Shown: positions 34,707 through 45,545 of the stretch, piece after piece
Position numbering within the stretch: the stretch's first letter is position 1
Layout of the letters: each line of letters starts with the position of its first letter
NCBI GenBank assembly: GCA_015143295.1
Contig: CM026557.1
Coordinates: forward strand, 26,197,760 to 26,261,759
Direction of reading: 5' to 3'
DNA from: Tetracentron sinense
Lineage: Eukaryota > Streptophyta > Magnoliopsida > Trochodendrales > Trochodendraceae
DNA: 64,000 nt
The notes under the pieces: model-generated
Told to the model about the DNA's origin: nothing
Databases searched by the model: none
What the model saw: only the letters and a program-made list of their open reading frames with translations
Made by a program: the position numbers and the translations under genes

Positions 34707-36178
34707 ATGCCGTGTTACACCCAAACAAAATCTGCATCATCATTTTGCATCCCATCTGCATACACAGTGCACTCACAGAGGTTAAACATGGACCGCGAAG
34801 CCATAGTACCACTCTACAAGACAACATGCCAGGCAGACCTATCCAGGTTCTTGCATATTAAGCCTGTCTGCTTGCAACCCGGTCCTAATGGTTCTTTTGA
34901 TCGGATATCCATGTCTTTTCTCGAAAAGAAGTACAAGTGCAAATGGAACCCTGACTCCATTTCAGCAGAACTTCTCAGTCTCAATGGCCTTGCAATAATA
35001 GCCATGTCTCAACTGGTGTTCCCAAGGTGCCGTTCGCTCATTGAGGCAGTTCTGGTCGGGATCATCGAGGACATGCACAACTCCTGCTCGATTGTACCAG
35101 TCATCCTAGCTGAGCTTCTCAAAGCTCTCAACGAGTCTGCAAACCGCAGAAAAGGCATCTTCCATGCCAATGCACCTCTCCTACACCTCTGGTTGGTAAG
35201 TCACTTGCATACAATCATTTCAGTATCGGACGACATCCGCGACGCTTACAGTCTGCCTCGGAAGATTTCTCAGAATCAAGGGCCAATAGTAACTACAGAT
35301 GTTGGAGAGCTCTACCAGCTCCTCCAAGACCTTTCAGAGGAAGAAATCACTTGGCAATGCAATTAGCTTGTGTTGAACAGGCTACCCCGTGTTATCATCA
35401 CCGGCAGACGATGCATGATTCTTGCTGGTTTAACAGGCACCGCAGTCTATACACCACTCCAAGTCCTTCGACAGTTTGGACTTCCTCAACGTATCCCCGT
35501 GATAGACCAGCAGGAAAATGATTGGATTACTTTCACAGTGCACTTCGACAACCTCACCCGGCACTTCCAGTCAGCTTGGCGCAGCTCCAGACGAGACCAA
35601 TGGCCCGACTTCATGGTCTTATCCGGGCCACCAACCAACTCGGCATACCGACAATGGGTGGATAATCCTGACATTCTACTCGACATGCCTGTACCTAGGG
35701 TACTGCCTACACCAGTTACAGCTCCATCACAAAGAACCATACCCCTAGCAGAGATGGTGGTTCCCTAGACAGACTTCTTCTTGGAGAGACAGCTCCAGAT
35801 CCAGTAGAAATGGAAGAAGTTACGAAAAGCCCAGCATGCATTCAGGCAGTAGGAAGCGGAACAAGGCCGTGAACTCTAAGCCGTACAAGAACAGGTTGAA
35901 CAAGTGGAACAGACAATCCAATCTCTTCATAGGAAACGCAGAGGCAACGCCAGGGAAACTGCCGTCATTCGGGCCCAGCTTTACTTCCACCAAGAACAGC
36001 TTGATAGTGCAAAGGCGGAGATGACCTCCCGCATCCAACAATTTGGATACCGCATGCTCAACGCTACCGAAACCCTCACGCGCATGGAGGTTGAAGTCAC
36101 GCCCCTTCAGCAATAGATCATGGATCTTGAGGGCGTGCCTCGTCCACTTGACTTTGCGATCCCTGAAGGGCCTTCCTA
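34707..36178 (+). pseudogene. Element A ORF1 (DUF7745-like, coiled-coil C-terminus)
   Basis: Open to 35366, then 35370-35768, then more pieces. Segments: MDREAIVPLYKTT from 34788, FLHIKPVCLQPGPNGSFDRI, LEKKYKCKWNPDSI, MSQLVFPRC, IFHANAPLLHLWLVSHL, then RQFGLPQRIPVIDQQENDW and a Gln/Glu/Arg-rich coiled-coil-like part (35850-36115), ending IMDLEGVPRPLDF. The N-terminus known from B is missing. Stops: TAG at 35367 where B has Trp; TAG at 36117 where B has Gln. ORF1 precedes gag in Tat-clade elements; its role is not established. Confidence 0.8.
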
Positions 36179-36273
36179 GGATCGAGTCTTTTTCCTCTTT
36201 TTTGAGTCACACTATGCATGTACTCACTGCACTCTTCATGCATCAATAAAAATCTTTTTCTAGCATTTGCCTT

Positions 36274-37997
36274 TTGCCCTCATGCATAATCATGATTAGC
36301 CGTTGCATTCTTTTCAGTTGCATGAGCCGACCTGTGACTCGTTCTCTGACTGCGATTCTCGCAGAAGCAACAGCTGCCGATGCAGTCTTGACGGAAGTAC
36401 CAATCACAGAGATACCCCCTTGCACAGTCCGATCAGAGAACAGCTCCTACACAGTACAATCGGAAAGCAGTACAGTATCGATGACAGAACCTACAGATCA
36501 GCTTCAGCGGACCACTGAGATCCTCCAGTCACATGACAAAGACATAGCAGCCATGAAGGCGAAGCTTGACAGTGTTTTGGAATCCCTGAAGATTCTGATT
36601 GGCACCCGAACCGAAGAACCCCCCACCCGGATCCCAATCGAAGAACCAGCCGAGCGACCTACACCTGAGCCTTGCCATTCCCCCTTCATCATACCTAATC
36701 CAATACCCGCAACAGGCGGAGGAGAGGAATATGACCAGTACGAAGAGCAGCCGAAGATCTCACATATCCACCAGGACCAGCCGTCATCCTCAGATCCAAC
36801 CTCTTCCTTACAAGATGAGATCAAGCAGATGAGAAGAATGAAAGGTACATCCACCAGTACAAGTCTGACACTGGAAGACTTAACCTTTTCATCAGGGGAT
36901 GCTGTTCCCGCAGGTTTCAAGGTCTCAGACTTTGATAAATATGATGGCTCGGGCTGTCAAAAATAACACTTACAGTTATACTTGGGGGACATGCTCCAAC
37001 ATAATAAAAACTAGCCCTTGCTCATCCAGTACTTCCAGAAGAGTCTGAAGGGGGCAGCCCTTACATGGTGGATGTCGGTGGACAAGTAGAAAGTCAAGAC
37101 TTGGCAGGATGCCATGGACAGTTTCATAGAGCAATACTCCTTCAACCAGGAGCTTCGCCTTCAGAGGAGCCAGCTCGAACAGCTAAGCCAGCGTAACAAC
37201 GAATCATTTCTGGAGTACGCTACCCGCTGGAGGGAAATGACAGCAAAAATCCCAACTCCTATCCCCAAGGAGGATCTGGCAGGCATGTTCATGGGCACCC
37301 TGAAGCAGCCTTACTCTACAATCATGGTGACCTTACCGGTAGTGGACTTCGGCACTATCGTCAGGACAGGTACCCGTATTGAGATTGCTATCAAGAGCGG
37401 GGCCATTCATTTTAATCTAGGACTTGATTCTCCCAAGGCGATGGCCTCGTCCAGTAGAAATATTGGTCCCCGGGACCACAGAAAGAAGGAAGATGTACAT
37501 ATGATTACTTCTACGACACCCATCTGATTATCAGCTCCAACAGCTCAGCAGCAGTCAGTTAGTAGGAATACCCGGCCAACTCGACCAACTCAGGGGTAAA
37601 ACCGTCCTCCCAAAAAATTTACCCCCCTTCCATACACACTCAGCCAGTTGTTGGAATTCCTCACCAAGCAGAGCCTTCTCGAGCTGAGAGGTCCTACGCC
37701 TCTTCTACCTCCAGACAAACAGGGTAAGAACTACAATGCCAACCATCACTTCACAGAGGCCCAGGCCATGCTACAGATTATTGCATAGGCTTGAAGTGTG
37801 CAATCCAAGATCTCTTGGATGAGGGAAGGGTTGAGCTGGCTCCCAGCAACACCAGCATCAATCAGGTACCACTGTCCCACATAACAATCAAATCAATTTT
37901 ATCTAGTGGGAAGAGCCTGGGGCAGGGCAGCCAGGACCCAGTACACCCGCAGTTAATGACGGCATCATTAGGCCCTCTTACCGATCACCTGTCATAA
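36274..37997 (+). pseudogene. gag: Element A gag
   Basis: Frame open 36274-36966 and 37114-37527 in the same phase, then shifted at 37791-37997. Segments: SRPVTRSLTAIL near residue 17, a Pro/Glu linker, AVPAGFKVSDFDKYDGSG, then TWQDAMDSFIEQY, RSQLEQLSQRNNESFLEYA and VTLPVVDFGTIVRTGTRIEI, the Gag core of the Tat clade. In the C-terminal part CYCIGLK-like sequence has decayed; B keeps it. Three stops fall in 36964-37090. Gag would form particles. Confidence 0.8.
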
Positions 37998-39060
37998 TCC
38001 TTTTCCCCCAATCAAACATACAGACTGTTCAGTCTCCAACCCAGATACCTGCCCCTGAGCAGATCATCTACACAATTCCTTGCCCTACAAATTGGCCAAC
38101 AGCTCCAGCTCAAGCCTCAATCTCTTCAGACCCTATTCGGATCCCTTAAATCCCAGAGCCTCCTTTTAATCTCAATCGAGTACCCACTCCTCGCTCTCTC
38201 GTCCTTGAGAGCGAGAGCATAGCCTACCTAACCAGATCTGGTCGGGTATATCAACCTCTTACAGCCGAGCCGGTAAAGGTGAAGAATACAAAGGCAGAGA
38301 AATAGAAAGCAGGGGTGTTAAACCCACAAAAGGAAGTAGCAAATTCAGCAGTTTCATTGAAAATCCTGGAAAAAGTAGAGGAGTTCAATATCACTCAGCA
38401 ACTGAGCAAGGTCTCAGCACAGATATCCATTTTGGGTCTTCTTCTCACTTCAGAGCATCACAGGAAGCAACTGCTCCAAGTATCTGGCAATGCCCATGCA
38501 ACGCTAGACATAACGCCCGAGAAACTGGGATAAATGGTAGGGTAAATCCTTGAACCCAAAGTCATCTCCTTCATAGAAGAGGAGATACCGGACAGCGACA
38601 GGGACCATACCCGAGCTTTGTACATTGCAGTACAGTGTATGGACCAAACATTATCATCAGTGCTCATCGACAAAGGCTCTGGCTTGAACGTCTGTATACT
38701 CTCCACACTGCAAAAACTGGGCTTGGACCTCAGTCAAGTGAAGAAGAGACCTATGACCATCAGGGCCTTTGATAATACCACCAGGCAAAACCTGGGGGAC
38801 ATTGACCTGACCATCGGGGTTGGACCTGCTCAGTTCTTAACAAACTTTCAGGTGGTGAACATGCCAGCCTCTTTCACTCTGCTCCTAGGGAGGCCATGGA
38901 TCCATGTGGCCGGAGCCATTCCCTCCTCTTTGCATCAAAGAATCAGTTCATCTAGGATGACCGTCTGATTGTCATTCCGTCTGAAGAGTTGGAAAATTCC
39001 TTTGGGGACGTCCAAGAACTGGGGTAAGGCACTGCCTTCATAACATTCCAGTTCAAGCAG
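37998..39060 (+). pseudogene. pr: Element A aspartic protease and linker
   Basis: Pieces 38315-38533 and 38618-38968 in one phase. They carry EHHRKQLLQVSGNAHATL, then SSVLIDKGSGLNVCILSTLQ and NMPASFTLLLGRPWIH. The active-site loop is DKGS where B has DNGS. Upstream (37998-38314) is a Pro-rich linker with stops. After the LLGRPW motif a stop follows within 30 residues; further on ELG-stop-GTAF stands where B reads ELGQGSAF. Confidence 0.75.
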
Positions 39061-39102
39061 GTCAGTTCTATCGCCCAGGTAGAACAGCAAGGCAAGCAAG
39101 CA

Positions 39103-39700
39103 GTGCCACAGTTTGTCAGAATGATGGCCAGAATGAACTATCAGCCCGGAAGTGGTCTTGGTGCCAGGAATCAGGGCATGAAGAAAAGAAACACGCCTCC
39201 TCGTTATACACTTCCCTTTGGTTTGGGATACAAGCCCAGATACAAGGACTACCTTTCTAAGCTGACTAGGAAGAGTAGACAATCGGCGAAACCTGAACCC
39301 CGAACCACACATCTCTGTAACCTTCCCCGTGGGAATCTATAAGACCTACCCAGAAACCTTTGCTGCACCCATCGCCTTAACACCCCAGCCCAGTGACGAG
39401 TCTTCAAGGATTCCAGAACCCGAAGTGTTCACCATGGCCCAGATGTTCGATGAGCTGACTGTCGAAGATGCTACTGAAGCAGAATATCCAGTGGGGGAGC
39501 AGGTCTGCACCCTCTTCAACAGCGCCGAAGCATCATCTAATCGCCAGCCACTATCCATTGGTGGACTGAGGTTCTCACCATTAAGGCCAGCCAGGGACTG
39601 GGCAAGCACAGTGCAAGACAGGTTGATCCGAGACAGCAGTGAACCAGCATCACCTTTCTCCTCCATCTACTTCTCTTTTGCTCCCGTTTGTAAAAACTAA
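39103..39700 (+). pseudogene. Element A G-patch segment and linker
   Basis: The frame 39103-39342 reads VRMMARMNYQPGSGLGARNQG, a G-patch, then LGYKPRYKDYLSKLTRKS. A 1-nt shift near 39300-39330 moves to frame 39329-39700 with AQMFDELTVEDATEAEYPVGEQ, homologous to the B linker. The role is probably RNA binding within the polyprotein; this is from the family, not shown here. Confidence 0.75.
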
Positions 39701-39965
39701 AAGTCAGGCCACTGTCGGCCTCTTTTTGTTTGAGTCTTTTTGTAACAAGTCGTTTTGCTAATCAGATTGTCTTGACTCAAAAATCTTGTTTTAAAAAAAA
39801 ACAAAACATTTCATAAACGGCTGATGACGAAATCACACGGACTCTTCCCCCGGAAGGTCGAGTATCCTGAAGCCAACAAATCATCATCATCAAAGCATGC
39901 TAAACTGAAGCTAATTGGTATGCTAGGAAATTACCTCTGACAGGGCTACCCCTCAAACCCTCCTT
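39690..39965 (+). other. Intron-like spacer before RT of element A
   Basis: Non-coding in all frames but alignable with B (17931-18216). It has a hairpin AGGCC-ACTGTC-GGCCT (39706-39721) followed by TCTTTTTG, and ends with acceptor-like strings GCTAG and GACAG before the RT frame. Ogre elements have a spliced intron here; the exact borders are not proved. Confidence 0.5.
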
Positions 39966-41540
39966 GAACTCTCCGAAGCAGAGTATGACTCAGAACAGGA
40001 AGAGGAACCGCCTCAGGAAATTATGGACCTCCTCGAGCACAGTGAAGGACTTCTACAACCTAACAGGGAGGACACAAAAACAGTCAATCTGGGATCCAGA
40101 GAGAACCCCCGACTAGTCAGAATCGGCACCAGCATGAACCTTCAGCAGAGAGCAGACATGATCAGTTTCTTGAGAAGCTACAGTGATGTCTTTGCCTGGT
40201 CATATGCTGACATGCCAGGCCTAGACCCAACATTAGTGGTACATAGACTGCCCTTGAACCCCGACGTCAGACCAGTGAGGCAGAAACTGAGATGGATGAG
40301 GCCCGAATGGTCACAGAAGGTCAAGGAAGAAGTTGAGAAGCAGATCAGTGCAGGCTTCCTGGCAGTTGCAAACTACCCTGAGTGGTTGGTCAACATAGTC
40401 CCAGTACCCAAGAAGGATGGCAAGGTCCGCATGTGTATTGACTACCGGAATTTAAATAGGGCAAGCCCCAAAGACAAATTTCCTCTCCCGCACATTGATA
40501 TTCTGGTCGACAATACTGCTGGGCACGAGACTCTCTCATTCATGGATGGTTTCTCCGGATACAACCAGATCAGGATGGCAGAAGAAGACGTGGAGAAAAC
40601 CTCCTTTATCACGCATTGGGGCACATTATGCTACAAGGTCATTTCTTTCAGATTCAAGAACGCAGGGGCCACCTACTAGAGGGCCATGACGGCCTTGTTC
40701 CATGACATGATGCACAAGTCCACTGAAATCTACGTGGATGACATGATTGTCAAATCGTCGACAGTCAAACAGCACCCAGAATACCTGAAGAGACTCTGCG
40801 ATAGACTCCGAGAGTATGGCCTAAGACTGAACCTAGCCAAATGTGTCTTCAGAGCCTCATCAGGAAAGCTCCTTAGCTTCATAGTTAGTAAAAGAGGCAT
40901 TGACATCAATCCAGCTAAATCCAGAGCTATCATCGAAATGCCAGCACCCCAAACTGAAAAGGAGATCCATGGTTTCCTAGGCAGAATTCAGTACATCAGT
41001 CGATTCATTTCTCAGCTAACTCCGATCTGCGAGCCAATCTTCAAACTTCTTCGAAAGAACACGTCGACAATCTGGACAGCAGAATGTCAAGAAGCCTTTG
41101 ACAGAATAAAGCAGTATCTCCTGACTCCTCTAGTACTTGTGCCTCCTACACCGGGACGTCCATTGCTACTCTACATCTCTGTGCAGGAAACCTCTATGGG
41201 GTGTATTCTGGCACAACATGACGAGATTGGTAGAATAGAGCAAGCCATCTACTATATCAGTAAGCGTTTGCTCGAGTACAAAGAGCAGTACAACCTTCTT
41301 GAGAAAACTTGTCTGGCACTGGTCTGGGCAACTCAATGTCTTCGGCACTATCTACTTTCCTACCCGGTAATTCTGATCTTCCGGATGGACCCACTAAAAT
41401 ATCTACTAGAAAAGCCAGCCACCACCGGAAGGACTGCCCGATGGTTTATGATGTTATCTGAATTCGACATCACGTACATGACACAGAAGTCAATCAAGGG
41501 GCAGGCGATAGTAGATCACCTGGCCCACAGTCTGACCTAG
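39966..41540 (+). pseudogene. rt: Element A reverse transcriptase and RNase H
   Basis: One reading phase (open 40023-40679 and 40686-41540). Motifs in order: SYSDVFAWSYADMPGL, EKQISAGFL, VPVPKKDGKVRMCIDYRNLN, DGFSGYNQI, KTSFITHWG, NAGATY-stop-RAM, EIYVDDMIVKS with the catalytic YVDD, NLAKCVF, HGFLGRIQYISRFI, then RNase H with LYISVQETSMGCIL and LEKTCLALVWATQ. The stop at 40677 replaces a Gln kept in B. The first RNase H has S-V-Q-E where D-A-S is common in the family. Confidence 0.9.
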
Positions 41541-42000
41541 GACTACGTGTTTGTACATGATCAGTTTCCAGATGAAGGCATCTTGTATACAGAAGAGGAC
41601 AAACAAGAATACTCCAACTGAGAGTTGTACTTTGACGGAGCTGCCAACAGTTATAGGCATGGGGCAGGAGCAGTCCTGATCTCACCTAAAGGAGCACATC
41701 TCCCTATCTCAGTTAAGCTGAAGTTCAGATGCTCCAATAATGAAGCAGAATATGAGGCATTCATAGCCAGACTGAAAGAAGCCCTGGACATCAGGATTGA
41801 AGAGGTAGACGTCTACAGTGACTCATCTTTGGTAATCTATCAGGCAAATGAGTCTTGGGCCATCCGAGAAGCAAGGCTAGTCCCGTACTTAGTCTACCTC
41901 AATCTGCGAATCAGTCAATTCAGAAGAATCAGCTTTAGCCACCGATCCAGGAACTAGAACAGATTCGCTGATGCACTGGCCACTCTAGCTTCAATGATAC
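41541..42000 (+). pseudogene. aRH: Element A second (archaeal-type) RNase H
   Basis: The same phase as RT continues after TAG (41538) and TGA (41622): ELYFDGAANSYRHGAGAVL, SNNEAEYEAFIARLKEAL, DVYSDSSLVIYQANESW and RFADALATLASM. The acidic residues of YFDGA, NEAEYEA and YSDSSLV and the late FADALA Asp are present. This extra domain identifies the Tat clade. A stop follows HRSRN at 41955. Confidence 0.85.
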
Positions 42001-42587
42001 AGATCCCTACAGACATCATGCTCTAGCCGATAGAAATTCAGCAACAGGATCAGCCTGCCTACTGTCTTCAGATCGACGAAGTATCAGACAATAAGCCTTG
42101 GTATACAGACGTCAAGCAGTATCTCGATGATGGGACTTTCCCTCTCGATGCTACCAAAATAGACAGCCAGGCAATCAGAAGAATGGCCATTCAGTTCGTC
42201 CTATCAGGGGGCATCTTGTAGAAATGGTCACCGAACCTACTCTGGCTCAGGTGTCTAGATACCAGTGAAGCAGCACAGGTAGTCGAAGAAGTTCAAGGAG
42301 GAATTTATGGCCCGCACATGAACGGGTTGATGTTATCTAAGAAGATATTGAGGCTAGGCTATTACTGGTCCACCATGGAATCAGACTGTTGCAAGCATGT
42401 ACAGAAGTACCACCAGTGCTAAATCTATGCCGACAGGGTAAATGCACCGCCGAGTAGGCAGCGCAATCTCACCGCTCCTTGGCCATTCTCAGCTTGGGGC
42501 ATCGACGTCACCGGACCCATAGCTCCGAAAGCATCAAACGGACATTGATTCATCCTGGTAGTGATCGATTATTTCACGAAATGGGTC
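42001..42587 (+). pseudogene. int: Element A integrase, N-terminal part
   Basis: Same phase as RT with stops near 42024, 42219, 42421 and 42546. It has HMNGLMLSKKILRLGYYW, then CKHVQKYHQC, where the first Cys of the zinc-binding pair has become Tyr, then APWPFSAWGIDVTGPI and VIDYFTKWVEAES. It stops at the solo LTR. The first catalytic Asp (GIDVTG) is present. Confidence 0.8.
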
Positions 42588-42592
42588 GAGGC

Positions 42593-44786
42593 TGAAAGTA
42601 TGCCTCTTTTTAATTTTAGAAACACAGTTCTTGGGGGGCATACATCGAATCCCAAGATCTGACTAAGATTCTAATTGATTTTATTCAATGAAGGTAAGAA
42701 TAACATTCACCTTTGCGACTTTGAAATTGTTAATCCACGTTAGAATAGTACTTGCAAAACTTCACAAGTGTCAAGTCTCCTGTCGATTCACACGAACCTT
42801 CTTTTTCCTTTAAAGCTTTCTCTAATGGAAGCTAATGGCCCTTCCAAATTTCCAACTCCAGGAATCTTAAATAAAAGATCCAATCTTTATTATCAAGAAC
42901 CTTTCTTGATGATCAAGATCCTTGATCTTCTTCTTCTTGATTATTAAAAACTTAGAACACAAGAGAGAAGAAAGAGGAGAGGGGTGGCCATACACCACTA
43001 GAGAGGGGCTGGGCGTGAGATTTGAGGAGAGGGGAGAGGTTTCCAAATCTGGAAATTCTGAAAAATTAAAGAATGCCCAAAGCCTTAGACGTCCAACCCT
43101 TTTTATAGGCTTTATTGGTTGCTTGCAACCAAAGTTTCCTAATCCTTATCCAATAAGGATTCCTCAATTAGTTTCCTATTTGGTTTCTCCATAATTAATT
43201 AGGAATAATCAAAAATAGAAACTAATCTCATCCATTAGTGTCCAACTAATCTTATCCTTATCATAATCTAATTAGGATTCCTTGATTAGCAAGAAACTAA
43301 TAGACTCCTTGTCCAACAAGGAATCTTTAATTATTAACTAACTCTAACTAACTAACTAAGCTTATCCAATAAGGATATTAGCTATTAGATACTAATTAAA
43401 TAATAATAACAATTATTATTATTAATACCTCCATGAAGTGGATGTCCCACCCTAGGTGGGTCCCACCCCACACGCCTAAAGGGTTTCCAAAACCCTTTTG
43501 GTCACTTGAATTATTCTTTTATAATAATTCCCAATGGGTCCTACCCATTTGGTTTTTCACATCCAATGTGATTCCACCTTTTAGAGCTTCACTATACCAT
43601 ATAGTGATTACTTAGAGAAATTAATTATAAATTTAATTAAATACTTTAAGAAGGTCCTTGTGTGTGGGATCTAAAGGGATCTCCTATTTCCGGTTATGGG
43701 ACCAAGTACTCAACCTTTTGGTTAAAGCATTGTTACTAGGAAACATCTTTCCTAAAACTCCATTAGGATCATAGAATGTTATCTAAGTCCCTGGACTTCC
43801 ACCAATCACAATTAATGTCCATTAACACAATGTGATTAACCTCCAGAAATTAGAGAACTTGTAAGTACCATCTCACAATATATTTACAAATAAATCATTC
43901 CACATTCCGATATCACTTGTAAGCTTCCGGGATTGGAACAATTCCACTGTCTTAGTCCCTAGCTTATGAATAGAACCCTTTCTCATGATTACTTTTTCAT
44001 TGAACTGAACCTCCAAAACACTTTTGCAGAAACATTAGAAAAGAACTGACTTATATATATATATATATTTATATATACTTTTCCATATTAAAAATATAAA
44101 CTTTGATAAAAACCATTTTACTGAAAAGTACCAGTACTGGATTTAACAGTTCATTTCAACAAGTATCACCTTCATATCATTATCTCAAATTAAGAAGTTG
44201 TGGATTCCTTAGTGAGTGCTTACACACTTCTCCAAACATTGTGTACATGACCCAACGTACCCAGAGTTAGTCCTGTGTATTGGACATTGCCGATTAGCAC
44301 ATCAAAGCCATATAGACAAATGTTTGAGAAGATGTAAACCTCTCAGGTCTAAGGACAATTTGTCAAATGGATAACCCTAATACAATCTGACTGTGTATTC
44401 CATAGGGTATCCACTAGTGACCCCGTTCAGTATTATGTACTTGCTATATATACTCACATGTTAGTCAAGAGTCACCACTCTCTGTGAATGAGATTCATCA
44501 CACTATCTCATAGAACTACACATGTGCAAGCCATGATGAAGTACGACACCCAACCAGTACTCTAGAGGCTTTGAACAATATTAGGTTTACAAAGAACCAG
44601 AAAATCATATCTCCTCGCAACCTTTACATGATTTTCCTACAATGTTACCTATGGAACTTTATGTCATCATCATATGAGACAGTAATTAATATAAATACCC
44701 TTTATAGTTGGTTGTGTGAATATGATGCTTGTTTAATCAACAAAGAAAAGTCTCTTATTGGCTTTCGAGGGCATACATGTCTAACA
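42593..44786 (-). mobile_element. Solo LTR, 2.2-kb family (copy 2), inside integrase of A
   Basis: 2194 bp with TG...CA ends and a GAGGC/GAGGT flank (42588-42592, 44787-44791; 4 of 5 match). On the minus strand it begins TGTTAGACATGTATGCCC and has a TATA box CTATAAAAAGG near 43097-43108, about 1.68 kb in. It closely matches the solo LTR at 135-2327 over its full length. The insertion plus duplication is 2199 bp, a multiple of 3, so the integrase phase is the same on both sides. Confidence 0.92.
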
Positions 44787-45545
44787 GAGGTAGCCTCTTA
44801 TGCCAGCGTCATAGCCTCAGTAGTTCAACGTCTTCTGAAATGGGATATCATCTGCCGATATGGGGTCCCATATGAGATTGTAACAGACAATGCTCTCAAC
44901 TTCTGCAACAAGAGGATCACTGATCTTTGCCAGAAATTCAAGATCCAACATCACAACTCTACGCCTTACCGGTCACAGACCAATGGTGCAGTTGAAGCCG
45001 CCAACATGAATTTGAAGAAAATCATAGAGAAGATGGCAACCAAGTACTCTGCCTGGCATGAGATGCTCCCTTATGCATTCATGGCCTCCAGAACGTCCAT
45101 TCGAACCTCAACTGGGGCAACACCATTCGCTCTGGCCTATGGTATAGAAGCAGTCCTCCCTGTCGAAGTACAAATTCCATCACTCCGGGTGTTAATGGAA
45201 GCAGAACTCACAGAAGCGGAATGGGCAGTGACCCGGTATGAGCAGTTGAACCTGATCGAAGAGCGGCGACTGAAAGCCATCAACCACCCTTAGGCCTATC
45301 AGAGGCGCATGGTTAGGGCATTCAACAGGAAAGTCAAGCCAAGAAGCATCGAGATCGGCGACCTGGTTCTCCGAAAAATGTTGCCAAACTTCCCTGACCC
45401 AAGGGGCAGGTTCACTCCCAACTATGAAGGCCCATACGTCGTACGAGACAAATTTTCCGACGGTGCCCTTCAACTTGGACGTATGGATGACGAAGACCTC
45501 CCAGAGCCCGTCAATATAGAAAAAGTCAAAAGATATTACGCTTAG
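44787..45545 (+). pseudogene. int: Element A integrase, C-terminal part
   Basis: Continues integrase: EVASYASVIASVV, ICRYGVPYEIVTDNALNF with the second catalytic Asp, then HHNSTPYRSQTNGAVEAANMNLKK with the catalytic Glu, SIRTSTGATPFALAYGIEAVLP, a TAG at 45291 (after AINHP), then RKVKPRSIEIGDLVLRKM and DPRGRFTPNYEGPYVV (GPY/F-type module), ending EKVKRYYA and a stop at 45543. An apparent longer ORF from 44571 is LTR sequence fused in frame. Confidence 0.9.

Noticed and set aside
39706-39730. Hairpin followed by T-run resembling a bacterial intrinsic terminator
   Set aside because: Plant DNA and located in an intron-like spacer; described instead as a conserved stem.
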